NCBI GenBank assembly: GCA_913061275.1
Contig: CAJXSR010000010.1
Coordinates: 47,667-111,666 of the forward strand
Direction of reading: 5' to 3'
DNA from: an uncultured Paracoccaceae bacterium
GTDB lineage: Bacteria > Pseudomonadota > Alphaproteobacteria > Rhodobacterales > Rhodobacteraceae
DNA: 64,000 bases
Shown: piece after piece, positions 37,581-47,789 of the stretch
How the letters are laid out: every line of letters begins with the position of its first letter
Position numbering within the stretch: the first letter of the stretch is position 1
Made by a program: the position numbers and the translations under genes
Notes under the pieces: generated by a model
Seen by the model: the letters and a program-made list of their open reading frames with translations, nothing else
What the model was told of the DNA's origin: nothing
Databases searched by the model: none

Positions 37581-39113
37581 CTACAACGGCAAGTTATCAT
37601 GTTTGCGCCAAGGGTTTTTCACATCCTTTGACTTTAGCCCTGCCAACGCTCTTGCGACACGCATACGGGTATTTTGCGGCATGATGACTTCATCAATGAA
37701 CCCATTTTCGGCTGCAACAAACGGGTTGGCAAAACGTTCTTCGTAATTTGACGTTAACGCGGTAATTTTCTCACCATCTGCCAGATCGGCACGGTGTAAT
37801 ATTTCCACCGCACCTTTTGCACCCATCACAGCAATTTCCGCTGTGGGCCACGCATAATTAACGTCACCGCCCAGATGTTTGGGTGACATCACACAATAAG
37901 CCCCGCCATAAGCTTTGCGGGTTATCACAGTTACACGCGGCACAGTTGCTTCACCATATGCATAAAGCAGCTTTGCCCCGTGTTTAATAACGCCGCCATA
38001 TTCTTGTGATGTTCCAGGTAAAAATCCTGGTACATCAACCAATGTCAGCAACGGTATTTCAAACGCATCACAAAACCGCACAAAACGCGCCGCTTTGCGC
38101 GATGCGTTAATATCAAGACAGCCCGCCAAAACCATAGGTTGGTTCGCAACCACCCCAACAGTAGAACCTTCAAGACGAATAAACCCAGTTAGGATATTTT
38201 TGGCGAAATCTTTTTGTATTTCATAAAAATCATGCTCATCCGCCAATTTCAGTACCAACTCTTTCATGTCGTAAGGTGTGTTGGTATTGTCAGGGATCAG
38301 CGTATTCAAGGATGGTTCTTTGCGCATATACCCGTCAAAAAACGGCCTTACAGGAGGTTTTGATTTGTTGTTAAGCGGCAGAAAATCAAACAATCGGCGC
38401 ACTTCCATAAGTGCGTCCATATCATTTTCAAATGCGCCATCTGCAACTGACGATTTGGTTGTGTGGGTTTTAGCCCCGCCCAACTCTTCTGCTGTGACAA
38501 TTTCATTGGTCACAGTTTTCACAACATCAGGCCCCGTTAAGAACATGTAAGAGGTGTCACGCACCATAAAGACAAAGTCGGTTAAGGCTGGCGAATAAAC
38601 CGCGCCCCCCGCACTTGGCCCCATGATAACGCTGATTTGCGGCACAACACCCGATGCTTTAATATTATTCTGAAACACCGAGGTATAACCCGCAAGTGCT
38701 GCCACACCCTCTTGGATACGCGCGCCACCTGAATCGTTTAACCCGATTATTGGCACACCATTGCGAATGGCCATATCTTGAACTTTGCAGATTTTCTTTG
38801 CGTGAGTTTCAGACAATGATCCGCCATAAACAGTGAAATCTTGACTGAACACATAAACCATACGGCCGTTTATTGTGCCCCAACCAGTGACCACACCGTC
38901 GCCTGGAATATGTTCTTCTTCCATGCCAAAATCAGTACACTTATGGCTGACGAACATATCGTATTCTTCGAATGACCCTTCATCCAACAAAACTTCCAGA
39001 CGCTCTCGCGCGGTTAACTTGCCTTTGGAATGCTGTACATTTACACGACGCTGCCCGCCGCCCATGCGCGCAGCTGACCTGCGGTTTTCTAGTTCTTGAA
39101 TAATATCAGTCAT
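37581..39113 (-). CDS. pccB: Propionyl-CoA carboxylase, carboxyltransferase beta subunit
   Basis: 510 residues of the acyl-CoA carboxyltransferase family. Blocks include [38 protein letters not shown] (CoA-binding) and [20 protein letters not shown] with [17 protein letters not shown] in the C-terminal half. It forms a complex with PccA to make methylmalonyl-CoA. It is the first gene of the operon; the pccR regulator is divergent and TTTGCAAA-type sites lie between them. Confidence 0.96.
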   Translation of the reverse strand: MTDIIQELENRRSAARMGGGQRRVNVQHSKGKLTARERLEVLLDEGSFEEYDMFVSHKCTDFGMEEEHIPGDGVVTGWGTINGRMVYVFSQDFTVYGGSLSETHAKKICKVQDMAIRNGVPIIGLNDSGGARIQEGVAALAGYTSVFQNNIKASGVVPQISVIMGPSAGGAVYSPALTDFVFMVRDTSYMFLTGPDVVKTVTNEIVTAEELGGAKTHTTKSSVADGAFENDMDALMEVRRLFDFLPLNNKSKPPVRPFFDGYMRKEPSLNTLIPDNTNTPYDMKELVLKLADEHDFYEIQKDFAKNILTGFIRLEGSTVGVVANQPMVLAGCLDINASRKAARFVRFCDAFEIPLLTLVDVPGFLPGTSQEYGGVIKHGAKLLYAYGEATVPRVTVITRKAYGGAYCVMSPKHLGGDVNYAWPTAEIAVMGAKGAVEILHRADLADGEKITALTSNYEERFANPFVAAENGFIDEVIMPQNTRMRVARALAGLKSKDVKNPWRKHDNLPL

Positions 39114-39178
39114 AGTGCCTCCCGAAACTGTAATTATCCTACACGAAACCAGCCTATAGGAAAGCCGTTTTTAGTTAA

Positions 39179-39227
39179 TTTGCAAACAATATGGTTTAGT
39201 GTTATTGCTAATTGCAAAATTGCAAAT
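39179..39227. promoter_or_regulatory. TTTGCAAA-type operators between pccB and pccR
   Basis: TTTGCAAA at 39179-39186 is a perfect 8-bp palindrome. A second element at 39211-39227 reads ATTGCAAAATTGCAAAT, two half-sites in tandem. These match the kind of motif reported for ScfR/PccR regulators, and the position suits control of pccB and autoregulation. The exact motif is from memory. Confidence 0.6.
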
Positions 39228-39240
39228 AAGTACACAAATT

Positions 39241-40653
39241 ATGGCTCATAAAAAACTATACGCAGGTGTTGCCCTACGCAAAATTCGTCAGGAATTCAAT
39301 CTGACCCAGAAAAGCTTTGCAAGCCGGCTGGATATTTCTTTGCCGTACCTAAGCCAAATGGAAAATAATCACCGCCCTATTGCCACATCTGTTGTGTTGA
39401 CGCTCGCACGCGAGTTTAGCTTTGATGTAACAAAGTTATCGGATGGCGACCCTCAAAGAATTGTGGCTGATATGAAAGAGGCCCTAGCCGACCCGATTTT
39501 CAGCAACACGCAAATCAACATTGCAGATATGCAGTTGACCGCATCAAACGCGCCGACGATGGCATGGGCATTTTTAGAGCTGCACCGCACATACAAACAA
39601 GCCCAAGAAAGGCTTGCCTCTTTAGATGAAGCCTTGGGGCGTGAGGGTGGCGGTATTAACCTATCCCCTTGGGAAGAAGTTCGCGATTTTTTTCATTATT
39701 GCGATAATTATATTGATGTAATTGACCGAGCCGCAGAAAGCTTTTCTAGTAAACTTATACATATAGACCCAAATATTCACATCGCTTTAACCAGTTGGTT
39801 ATCTTCAAAACACCGCATATCCACGCGATTTCAAGACGTGGAAAGCTTGCGTGATTTCGATCAATCCCGCAAAATACTTCATCTGTCACAAAACGCCTCT
39901 TTGCCATCACAGTCGTTTCAAATGGCCCATCAGGTAGCGTTGTTGGAACATGACGGATTATTAGAGGCAAGTTTAGATTTGGCGCATTTCGGAACTCCAG
40001 AAGCCCGCGCTATATGCAAAATTGGTTTGGCAAATTACTTTGCTGGGGCAACAATATTGCCCTACGGCGCGTTTTTACAAGCAGCACAGGAATCCCGCCA
40101 TGATCTAGAGGTTCTAGCCCTGAAGTTTGGCGCATCCATTGAACAGGTTGCACATCGCTTGTCGACGATGCAACGCTCTGGCTTGAAAGGCATACCTTTC
40201 TTTTTTGTGCGCGTTGACCAAGCGGGCACCATCACCAAACGCCACTCTGCCACCAAATTACAATTTGCCCGCTACGGCGGCGCCTGCCCTTTGTGGAATG
40301 TTCACCAAGCCTTTGAAACACCTGGCAGATTTTTACGCCAACTTGCCCAAACACCAGATGGCGAAAAATATTTGTGCCTTGCAAGGGACGTATCAAAGCC
40401 AGCGGGTTCATATCATGCACCTGTAAGGCGTTATGCGATTGGGTTGGGATGCGAAGTTAAACATGCAAATGCACTTGTATACGCCGATGATCTGGATACA
40501 AAGAACACACAAACCTTTGAACCTATTGGAATTTCATGCAGGATTTGCGAACGCGAAAACTGTCATCAAAGATCAGTACCACCTTTGGAACGGCGGTTGA
40601 AAGTTAACCATAATGAACGGGGCATCTTGCCTTATTCTTTATCTGAAAAGTAA
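39241..40653 (+). CDS. pccR: Short-chain fatty acyl-CoA responsive regulator, PccR/ScfR type
   Basis: 470 residues from ATG 39241 (an upstream ATG at 39199 lies within the operator). XRE helix-turn-helix at about residues 8-62 (LRKIRQEFNLTQKSFASRLD, SLPYLSQMENNHRPI). The central region (LEHDGLLEASLDLAHF to NYFAGATILPYGAFLQAA) is the IrrE-like domain of RamB/ScfR proteins. The C terminus carries a cysteine cluster (ISCRICERENCHQR), possibly an iron-sulfur or metal site. Divergent from pccB, it probably activates the propionate genes when propionyl-CoA accumulates. Confidence 0.88.
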   Translation: MAHKKLYAGVALRKIRQEFNLTQKSFASRLDISLPYLSQMENNHRPIATSVVLTLAREFSFDVTKLSDGDPQRIVADMKEALADPIFSNTQINIADMQLTASNAPTMAWAFLELHRTYKQAQERLASLDEALGREGGGINLSPWEEVRDFFHYCDNYIDVIDRAAESFSSKLIHIDPNIHIALTSWLSSKHRISTRFQDVESLRDFDQSRKILHLSQNASLPSQSFQMAHQVALLEHDGLLEASLDLAHFGTPEARAICKIGLANYFAGATILPYGAFLQAAQESRHDLEVLALKFGASIEQVAHRLSTMQRSGLKGIPFFFVRVDQAGTITKRHSATKLQFARYGGACPLWNVHQAFETPGRFLRQLAQTPDGEKYLCLARDVSKPAGSYHAPVRRYAIGLGCEVKHANALVYADDLDTKNTQTFEPIGISCRICERENCHQRSVPPLERRLKVNHNERGILPYSLSEK

Positions 40654-40717
40654 TTACCCATAGACCCCAGCATTACCCGTGCTAAGTCTTAGGCATACTT
40701 ATATTTCTGGCACCTTT

Positions 40718-41932
40718 ATGCACACCCCATTACCCAGTCCACGATACTTAGATCGCACAACGCCGCCGCACATCACAACCCTTGTGTTGATTGCTAGCTT
40801 AGGTTCTGTATCGCTCAGTATATTCTTGGCGTCTTTGCCAGAAATGGCGCGATACTTTAATGTACCATACGCTTTGATGCAGCTGGCAATTACCGGTTAC
40901 CTTGCATTAACCACAATCGCACATTTATTGCTTGGGCCTATTTCTGATCGGTATGGCAGGCGCCCAGTTATGCTAACCTCTATTATTCTATTCATCGCGG
41001 CAACAATCGGTGCGGTAGCCAGCGAAAGCTATGAGGCATTTATGGTATTCAGGGTTTTACAATCCGTTATCATAAGTGGATTAATCTTATCACGTACCAT
41101 TGTGCGCGATCTTGTTGAGCGCGACAAAGCCGCAAGTATGATTGGCTATGTTACTATGGGTATGGCATTGGCCCCGATGATGGCACCGCCGTTTGGTGGG
41201 TTTCTAGCTGAACATTTTGGATGGCAATCAAATTTTCATTTTCTAACCATCTTTGCACTGATCGTTTTTGTGGTTTGCTGGCTTGACCAAGGCGAAACCA
41301 ATCAACATAAAACATCAAGTTTTGCGGAACAAATAAAAGCCTATCCCGACCTTTTAAAATCTCGTCGCTTTTGGGGCTATGCACTAACCGCTGCATTTTC
41401 GGCAGGTACATTCTTTGCTTATTTGGGGGGTGCTCCTTTTGTAGGTAGTGAGATTTACGGATTATCCAGTGCACAAATCGGTGCATATCTTATGTTAACC
41501 CCTGTAGGATATATGTTGGGAAACGGTATTTCAGGTAAATTCACCACCCGCTTGGGCATTTATAAAATGATAACCATTGGCATCATCATCACTTTGATGG
41601 GAATGTTTGGATCACTTTTATGCATTCTTGCGGGATGGGGCCATCCGCTGGCTTTTTTCTTATTCACGATCTCCATAGGGTTGGGCAACGGCATGACCCT
41701 GCCCAGTGCGAATGCAGGCTTATTGGATGTCCGCCCGCAACTGGCTGGGTCTGCATCTGGTTTAGGGGGCGCATTAATGACTTTGGGCGGGGCAATATTT
41801 TCAGCCCTTTCAGGGGCTGCATTAACCGCAACAAGTGGCCCGCTTCCATTGGTTTTATGTATTATTCTGGCGTCATTTCTGGCCCTAATTTGCGCAATCA
41901 TTACAATTCGCATTGAAGCGCAAATGTCGTAA
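40718..41932 (+). CDS. MFS exporter, Bcr/CflA family
   Basis: 404 residues from ATG 40718, with about 12 hydrophobic segments. The motif after helix 2 reads GPISDRYGRRPVML, the MFS motif A in its drug-exporter form. The N terminus has the start ITTLVLIASLGSVSLSIFLA. Closest in type to the Bcr/CflA multidrug efflux group. It stands 64 bp downstream of pccR on the same strand but has no clear functional tie to it. Confidence 0.85.
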   Translation: MHTPLPSPRYLDRTTPPHITTLVLIASLGSVSLSIFLASLPEMARYFNVPYALMQLAITGYLALTTIAHLLLGPISDRYGRRPVMLTSIILFIAATIGAVASESYEAFMVFRVLQSVIISGLILSRTIVRDLVERDKAASMIGYVTMGMALAPMMAPPFGGFLAEHFGWQSNFHFLTIFALIVFVVCWLDQGETNQHKTSSFAEQIKAYPDLLKSRRFWGYALTAAFSAGTFFAYLGGAPFVGSEIYGLSSAQIGAYLMLTPVGYMLGNGISGKFTTRLGIYKMITIGIIITLMGMFGSLLCILAGWGHPLAFFLFTISIGLGNGMTLPSANAGLLDVRPQLAGSASGLGGALMTLGGAIFSALSGAALTATSGPLPLVLCIILASFLALICAIITIRIEAQMS

Positions 41933-41980
41933 AATACCAAAACCCTTTTCCAAAACCCCGCAATGTGGTTTATTCCATGC

Positions 41981-42805
41981 ATGATACTTAGGAAAATCAT
42001 CAAGCGCATTCTGATCGCATCTGTGCTGGTATACATCAGTGCATATGCCGTCATTTGGTACGCCCGTATTGGGTTGATATACCCGTTCAGCTTGCAAGAA
42101 ACATATAAAACACCCTTGCAGGCAGGCGTACCCCAGTTAACTGAAAAAACCATGACAACGAAGGATGGGGAAACCCTAATCCTATGGGTCAGCCCTGCAA
42201 AAGGGCGCAAAGCGACATTTATCTATTTTCACGGAAATGCAGGTGCCTTATCAGGCCGCGCCAACCGTTTTACCCAACTTACAAATCGTGGCTACGGACT
42301 TGTAGCAATCGCTTATCGCGGCTCAAGTGGCAGCACTGGGCGGCCATCGGAAGCCAATATCACTAAAGATACCCAACTATTAATAGAACAGTTGCCGATG
42401 TTTTTGGGCAAAGCCCCAAAAGGTAAAATCATCTATTACGGTGAAAGTCTGGGCACGGGTGTGGCCACAAAATTAGCCTTAGCAAACCCACCTGATGCCT
42501 TGATTTTAGAGGCACCTTATACGTCTATCGTTTCATTGGCCGCCATGCGCATGCCGTACTTTCCAATTCGCATGACCTTGGATCAACGATGGGAAACAGA
42601 AAGTTATATCAAAAAAGTGGGTAGCCCTACATTGATTGTACATGGAACGCGTGATCAGGTTATCCCTTATAGTATGGGAAAATCGATTTTTACCCTGTCA
42701 GGTTCAACTGCCAAACATATGAAAACCATCAAAGATGGCAATCATTTATCCGCTTTCACCACCAAAGGCCAAGCCGCGATATATCGTTTTGTTGAAGGGT
42801 TATAG
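41981..42805 (+). CDS. Membrane-anchored alpha/beta hydrolase
   Basis: About 274 residues (an ATG at 41963 is also possible). One N-terminal membrane helix (ILIASVLVYISAYAVIW) anchors a hydrolase domain. The nucleophile elbow is YYGESLGTGVATKLA, the oxyanion region is FIYFHGNAGALSGR, the acid is in HGTRDQVIP and the histidine in DGNHLSAF. It resembles BEM46-type hydrolases. It follows the MFS gene by 48 bp and converges on the aldehyde dehydrogenase gene. Confidence 0.82.
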   Translation: MILRKIIKRILIASVLVYISAYAVIWYARIGLIYPFSLQETYKTPLQAGVPQLTEKTMTTKDGETLILWVSPAKGRKATFIYFHGNAGALSGRANRFTQLTNRGYGLVAIAYRGSSGSTGRPSEANITKDTQLLIEQLPMFLGKAPKGKIIYYGESLGTGVATKLALANPPDALILEAPYTSIVSLAAMRMPYFPIRMTLDQRWETESYIKKVGSPTLIVHGTRDQVIPYSMGKSIFTLSGSTAKHMKTIKDGNHLSAFTTKGQAAIYRFVEGL

Positions 42806-42815
42806 GGCCAGCTTA

Positions 42816-44288
42816 CTAACGCATAACAAACGGATCGGCCATTGGTTCGTCTGACGTGTTGATCCATACCGTACGGGTGCGTGAATAATCCAGCATTGTA
42901 TCCAGACCACTTTCACGACCATAGCCGGTATCCTTATTGCCGCCAAACGGGGCCGATGGGGAGATCACACGCCATGTGTTGATATACGTCACGCCGCCAG
43001 CCAGTTTGCGCGTAAGCCGTGTGCCACGGGCCAAATCACGGGTAAAGGCACCGCCTGCATAATGAAACCGAGAGTTGTTGGCTAGGGCCACGGCTTCATC
43101 TTCAGTTTTGAATGTGCGTACACTTAGAACCGGGCCAAAAAGCTCTTCCTCAAAAACGGCTAAACCGTTCACTTCACAAGAAACAATCGTTGGTTCAAAA
43201 TAGTTGCCCTTATCAAACCCTTTGGGGATATTACCGCCTGTCAATATTTCAGCCCCGTTTGCCACACTCTTTTCCAGTAATTCCTGAATACGATCACGCT
43301 GTCTGCGAGTGCAAAGTGGCCCCATTTCGGTGGCATTATCTAATGGATCACCGATTTTGATCGCTTGCGCCTTTTTAATCAGCAACGCTAAGAACTCATC
43401 TCGAACGCCTTCTTGTACCAGTAGGCGTGAACCTGAAACACACGACTGACCCGCAGCGGCAAAAACACCAGCGACAACTCCGTTTGCAGCACTTTCCAAA
43501 TTGGCGTCATCAAACACCAAAACAGGGGCTTTGCCGCCAAGTTCCAGCGTTAAAAGTGCAAAGTTATCGGCAGTGTTGCGTACCACATTTCGCGCGGCTT
43601 CCACCCCGCCCGTAAATGCCACACGCGCGACTTTAGGGTGCGACGTCAGGCGAGCGCCGCAGGTGGGGCCGTAACCTGCAATGATATTGACAACCCCCGC
43701 AGGAAAGCCTGCTTTGTTGACTAATTCGGCGAATTTCAAAACAGGACACGGGGCATCTTCGGATGCTTTAATGACAATGGTATTCCCCATCGAAAGGGCG
43801 GGGCCAAGCTTGACACAAGTCAAGAAAATTTGACTGTTCCACGGCACCACGGCAGCGACTACGCCCAAAGGCTCACGCACAGTCATGCACAACATGTCAG
43901 GTTTATCATGGGCCAAGGTTTGGCCTGTGACCTTATCAGCCATACCTGCATAGAACCGCAAATAATCAGCCATATAGCGGCATTGGGCGGCGGTTTCGCG
44001 TAGAATTTTACCAGAATCGCGGCTTTCAACTTCGGCGAATTCTTCTGCGTGTTCTTCCAGTAAATCACCCAAGCGGTACAGGCATTTTCCGCGTGCCGAA
44101 GGGGACATTTCAGCCCAAGGCCCTTCACTAAACGCACGGTGGGCCGCGTCTACCGCGCGGTCTACATCCGCTTCAGTTGCCTCTGGCACTAAGTTCCAAA
44201 CAGTTTCATCGCTGGGGTTTACGCATTCAATGCGCCCCCCTTTGGCCGCATCGCAAAATGCGCCATCAATATAAAGTTGAAACTTCAT
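42816..44288 (-). CDS. NAD-dependent aldehyde dehydrogenase
   Basis: 490 residues of the ALDH superfamily. The catalytic cysteine is in AAGQSCVSGSRLLV and the general base glutamate in LTLELGGKAPVLVFD. The cofactor region reads VVPWNSQIFLTCVKLGPAL, a variant of the usual WNFP. The substrate aldehyde is unknown. It is the last gene of a four-gene operon with overlapping starts and stops, downstream of LLM oxidoreductase, AA_synth protein and hydrolase. This favours a pathway intermediate that is oxidised to an acid. Confidence 0.92.
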   Translation of the reverse strand: MKFQLYIDGAFCDAAKGGRIECVNPSDETVWNLVPEATEADVDRAVDAAHRAFSEGPWAEMSPSARGKCLYRLGDLLEEHAEEFAEVESRDSGKILRETAAQCRYMADYLRFYAGMADKVTGQTLAHDKPDMLCMTVREPLGVVAAVVPWNSQIFLTCVKLGPALSMGNTIVIKASEDAPCPVLKFAELVNKAGFPAGVVNIIAGYGPTCGARLTSHPKVARVAFTGGVEAARNVVRNTADNFALLTLELGGKAPVLVFDDANLESAANGVVAGVFAAAGQSCVSGSRLLVQEGVRDEFLALLIKKAQAIKIGDPLDNATEMGPLCTRRQRDRIQELLEKSVANGAEILTGGNIPKGFDKGNYFEPTIVSCEVNGLAVFEEELFGPVLSVRTFKTEDEAVALANNSRFHYAGGAFTRDLARGTRLTRKLAGGVTYINTWRVISPSAPFGGNKDTGYGRESGLDTMLDYSRTRTVWINTSDEPMADPFVMR

Positions 44289-45025
44289 GTCGTTTCCTTT
44301 TGCAGAACACCTTTTATTAACCTTGCCAGTTCATTGGGCTTTTGCATAGGCAGCATGTGGGCGGCGTCGTTGAAAATAATCGCTTTTGCGCAAGGCATTT
44401 CTGATGCCATTTGCTTTGTCATCGCGGGGGTCGAGCCTGTATCCAGCCCACCCGTTACCACAAGTGCAGGCACTTTAATCGCACTTAATCGCCCATCAAT
44501 TTGCGCCCCTTCATGGGCAAACAGCTTGTAGCTGCGCATAAATTGTTCCGTATCGTTGGTTTCCAGGCACAAGCGGATTTGTGCAAGGTATTCAGGGTTT
44601 TGTGTTGCAAATTCAGGCGGAAACCAACGTTCTAAAGCTGCATCAATCATAATTTTCGGGCCAGAAACTATGGCGTCTTGATACCGCGCTTGAACGCCTG
44701 CCATTTGATCGTCCGTTCGAGCATATACGCCATTAAGCAAGACAAGATGTGATATGCGGGCAGGTTTTGACACTGCTGCCCATTGCGCAATCATCGCACC
44801 AAGCGAAAAGCCACAAAGGGCAAAACGATCTAGGCCCAGCCCATCCGCATAACCTAACAGATCGGACACAAACTGATCCAAACTGGCAGGACCCTGCCAA
44901 TCAGGCCCAGCCCCGTGCCCGCGCAAATCATATGCGTGCGTGGTGATATCGGGTAAGGCCGTGCGCAACGGGTGCCAAATCTGATGATCCAGCCCCACGC
45001 CATGCAACATGATTAAATCGTTCAC
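44285..45025 (-). CDS. Alpha/beta fold hydrolase
   Basis: 246 residues. Nucleophile elbow LCGFSLGAMIAQWAA (serine in GFSLG), acid residue in VTGGLDTGSTPAM, and catalytic histidine in NDAAHMLPMQKP. This is the 3-oxoadipate enol-lactonase/RutD-like subgroup by appearance. It overlaps both neighbours by four bases (ATGA), so its amount is coupled to theirs. A substrate cannot be named. Confidence 0.88.
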   Translation of the reverse strand: MNDLIMLHGVGLDHQIWHPLRTALPDITTHAYDLRGHGAGPDWQGPASLDQFVSDLLGYADGLGLDRFALCGFSLGAMIAQWAAVSKPARISHLVLLNGVYARTDDQMAGVQARYQDAIVSGPKIMIDAALERWFPPEFATQNPEYLAQIRLCLETNDTEQFMRSYKLFAHEGAQIDGRLSAIKVPALVVTGGLDTGSTPAMTKQMASEMPCAKAIIFNDAAHMLPMQKPNELARLIKGVLQKETT

Positions 45026-45630
45026 TTTGTGGCCTCAACCACGGTTTCCTCACCGCCCGCTTCCATTTCAGCAATATCTTGATACCGATTACCAATACGG
45101 TGATGCGCACGCCCCCCTGTGGCCGCCCCCAAGGCAATAATCATTTCATCAGGTGCGGGTGCATCAGGAATGCTAAATTCGATGGTCAAGTAGTGTGAGC
45201 GCATCCCCGCATCGTGTTTGTGCATCAGTGGGATTTGCACACTAGCGCCTGCCCCTGCGCGCGTATTGGCAAAGCTTAGATAGCTTGTGGCCCCCACGCC
45301 TTTACGAAAATGATTACCAAAGCGAAGCGTATGGATGAAGCCAGAGCCATGTTCAATTTCGGCATCGGTGCCGACAACTGCTGACTTGCCATAAGCCTCA
45401 ACCGCGTCGCCGCCACCAGCTATTTCCAGAATACGACGGGTTAGTTCTGCCCCTAGCGGCGGGGCATATTTTAGGATGGAAGGTTTTAAATCTTCGACAA
45501 AGCCTTGCCCTGCCCACGGGTTTTTCAACACAGCTGCAACTGCAATCATAAGCGAAGGTTTTGCAACTTGCTTACCCCCCTCAATATGAATTTCCTCAAT
45601 ATGCGTTACATACTTACGAACCAATTCCAT
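45022..45630 (-). CDS. Amino acid synthesis family protein (PF06684 type)
   Basis: 202 residues. VRKYVTHIEEIHIEGGKQV at the start, then AAVLKNPWAGQGFVEDLKP, KSAVVGTDAEIEHGSGFIHT, and GAATGGRAHHRIGNRYQDI are the conserved blocks of the AA_synth family. The family name comes from an old association and no reaction is well established. It overlaps LLM by one base (TAATG) and the hydrolase by four. The fixed company suggests a catabolic step. Confidence 0.85.
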   Translation of the reverse strand: MELVRKYVTHIEEIHIEGGKQVAKPSLMIAVAAVLKNPWAGQGFVEDLKPSILKYAPPLGAELTRRILEIAGGGDAVEAYGKSAVVGTDAEIEHGSGFIHTLRFGNHFRKGVGATSYLSFANTRAGAGASVQIPLMHKHDAGMRSHYLTIEFSIPDAPAPDEMIIALGAATGGRAHHRIGNRYQDIAEMEAGGEETVVEATK

Positions 45631-46673
45631 TATGTATTTCCTTTAAAATTCGGCATAACTTCATCTATGAACAGGCGCAGGCTGCGTTTTTTATCCTTGA
45701 AACTTGCACCGCTATCAATCCAGAAACTATATTCATCATAGCCCATTTTTTGATAATTCATGACCCGTTCGGTTACTTGATCGGGTGTGCCGACTACATT
45801 ATTTTTCAACATGTTTTCAGGGCTGAACATTTCGATCTTAGCCATTTCGTCATCACTTAGCTCTGTAATCAACCCGTTGGTGATGGGCCGCTCATTGCGA
45901 AACCAAGCACCGAAATGGCAATAAAAGCGCGACATATCTTTGCAATCTTGCGCAATGTCAGTGCTATTTGCGCCCACAGCCGTGTGGTTTAGCAGCATGG
46001 CTTTGGGCGATTTTTCAGGATTGGCCGCCTTGGCTTCTTTGAACTTCGCCATCAAATCTACCACTTCATCATCCCCGTTCCAAAGTGGGGTTACTTGAAT
46101 ATGGCAGTCTTTTTTCATCGCAAAATCAAACGAGTTTGGGTCGCGCGCTGCCACCCAGACAGGGGGGCCATTTTTTTGCAAGGGTTTAGGTATAGCGGTG
46201 GATTTTGGAAAGGCGTAATGTTTGCCTTCCATAGCGTAATCGCCAACCCACAGCCCCTTTATGGCAGGGATTATTTCGCGCAAATGTTCGCCTGCAGCCC
46301 ATGCATCCATGCCACCACCCAAACGGTCATATTCATAAGAATATGCCCCGCGCGCAATGCCAAGTTCCAAACGACCACCTGTGATAAGGTCGGTCATTGC
46401 CGCTTCACCTGCAAGCCGAATTGGATGCCAGAATGGGGCCACGATTGTGCCTGTGCCTAAGCGGATTTGTTCAGTTTTTTGTGACAGTTCTGTCAGTAGT
46501 AAAAATGGGTTCGGGGAAATAGTGAAATCCATTGAATGGTGTTCACCCGTCCAAACCGTACGCATGCCACCTGCGTCAGCCATCTGGGCCAATTCAATAA
46601 ACTGGTCGTGAAGTTCTTGATAGGTGTCTTTTGCAGACATCCGTTCCATGTGGACAAAAAGAGAGAAATCCAT
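45630..46673 (-). CDS. LLM class flavin-dependent oxidoreductase
   Basis: 347 residues of the luciferase-like monooxygenase family. Typical blocks: TVWTGEHHSMDFTISPNPFL, IRLGTGTIVAPFWHPIRLAG and GRLELGIARGAYSYEYDRLG. Members use FMN or FMNH2 with oxygen and some open amide rings through flavin peroxides. It is the first gene of the operon; the divergent ABC importer begins 309 bp away. Substrate unknown. Confidence 0.92.
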   Translation of the reverse strand: MDFSLFVHMERMSAKDTYQELHDQFIELAQMADAGGMRTVWTGEHHSMDFTISPNPFLLLTELSQKTEQIRLGTGTIVAPFWHPIRLAGEAAMTDLITGGRLELGIARGAYSYEYDRLGGGMDAWAAGEHLREIIPAIKGLWVGDYAMEGKHYAFPKSTAIPKPLQKNGPPVWVAARDPNSFDFAMKKDCHIQVTPLWNGDDEVVDLMAKFKEAKAANPEKSPKAMLLNHTAVGANSTDIAQDCKDMSRFYCHFGAWFRNERPITNGLITELSDDEMAKIEMFSPENMLKNNVVGTPDQVTERVMNYQKMGYDEYSFWIDSGASFKDKKRSLRLFIDEVMPNFKGNT

Positions 46674-46856
46674 TGGTCAGATCCCCCCGCGTGTGTGTGA
46701 TAGCTGGCGCATTTTATCGCCCTCCTCGTGTTAAACAAAAAGAACGACACACACCTTTTTACGCTCACTGCGTGTCCACTTGAGCTGAGTCATTTGGCGG
46801 GAAAATGGCGATTCTGTCAAGCTATGGTCTTGGGGCGTATTATGCCGATAAATTAC

Positions 46857-46868
46857 TAAACTAGTTTA
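46857..46868. promoter_or_regulatory. 12-bp palindrome between LLM operon and ABC importer
   Basis: TAAACTAGTTTA is a perfect palindrome, followed at once by a further half-site (TTTAGTTT). It lies 184 bp upstream of the LLM start and 115 bp upstream of the ABC start. No regulator gene is nearby, so this is a candidate operator for a factor encoded elsewhere. The rest of 46674-46982 shows no gene. Confidence 0.45.
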
Positions 46869-46982
46869 CTGATTTAGTTTTGGGCAATTTTACCCTGCGT
46901 TAGCGATTTAAATCTCAAACAATAGCTTGCCAGCCTTTCAAATTACTGTTTAGTTTCAACACGCACCACTCTTGGGGGATCG

Positions 46983-47756
46983 ATGCCAGATCAAAATACG
47001 ATGCTTGTGGCCGAAGACATACACAAAAGCTTTGGAACTCTAGAAGTTCTTAAGGGCATGTCTGTATCAGCCAAAAAGGGCGATGTGATTTCAATCATTG
47101 GCAGTTCCGGCTCTGGTAAAAGCACATTTCTGCGCTGTATCAATTTTTTGGAAACCCCCGATCAGGGCCGTATTTTTCTGGACGGCGAAGAAGTTGTTAT
47201 CAACAAAGACAACAAAGGCCGCTCTATGGGTGCAGACCCAAAACAAATTCAACGTTTGCGCAGCCAGTTGGGTATGGTGTTCCAAAGCTTCAATCTGTGG
47301 TCACATATGACTGTGTTGCAAAACGTCATGGAAGGGCCTGTTCAGGTTCTGAAAAAAGACCCAGAACAGGCCGCAACCTCTGCAATGAAATATCTTGAAA
47401 AGGTCGGCATTGCAGAAAAGGCAGATAACTACCCTAGCCAGCTATCAGGTGGCCAACAACAACGCGTCGCCATTGCCCGCGCTTTGGCGATGGAGCCAAA
47501 GGTACTGCTGTTTGACGAACCCACATCCGCACTTGACCCCGAACTGGTCGGCGAAGTGCTGAAAGTCATGCGCGCTTTGGCCGATGAAGGCCGCACAATG
47601 ATTGTTGTAACCCATGAGATGGGCTTTGCCCGCGAGGTCAGCAACACCGTCATGTTCCTTCACCAGGGATTGGTGGAAGAAATGGGAACACCAAAACAGG
47701 TGTTCGAAAACCCGAAGTCTGAACGTTGCCGAGCCTTCTTGGCAAGTTCACTATAA
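46983..47756 (+). CDS. Polar amino acid-type ABC transporter ATPase
   Basis: 257 residues. Walker [11 protein letters not shown]-loop region [14 protein letters not shown], signature LSGGQQQR and Walker [15 protein letters not shown] are intact. This HisP/GlnQ-like ATPase powers uptake of amino acids or related polar molecules. First gene of the importer operon, 309 bp from the divergent LLM operon. It is 33 bp ahead of the binding protein. Confidence 0.95.
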   Translation: MPDQNTMLVAEDIHKSFGTLEVLKGMSVSAKKGDVISIIGSSGSGKSTFLRCINFLETPDQGRIFLDGEEVVINKDNKGRSMGADPKQIQRLRSQLGMVFQSFNLWSHMTVLQNVMEGPVQVLKKDPEQAATSAMKYLEKVGIAEKADNYPSQLSGGQQQRVAIARALAMEPKVLLFDEPTSALDPELVGEVLKVMRALADEGRTMIVVTHEMGFAREVSNTVMFLHQGLVEEMGTPKQVFENPKSERCRAFLASSL

Positions 47757-47789
47757 TTGAAACCCAAGTCATAAAAGGGAGAACTTAAA

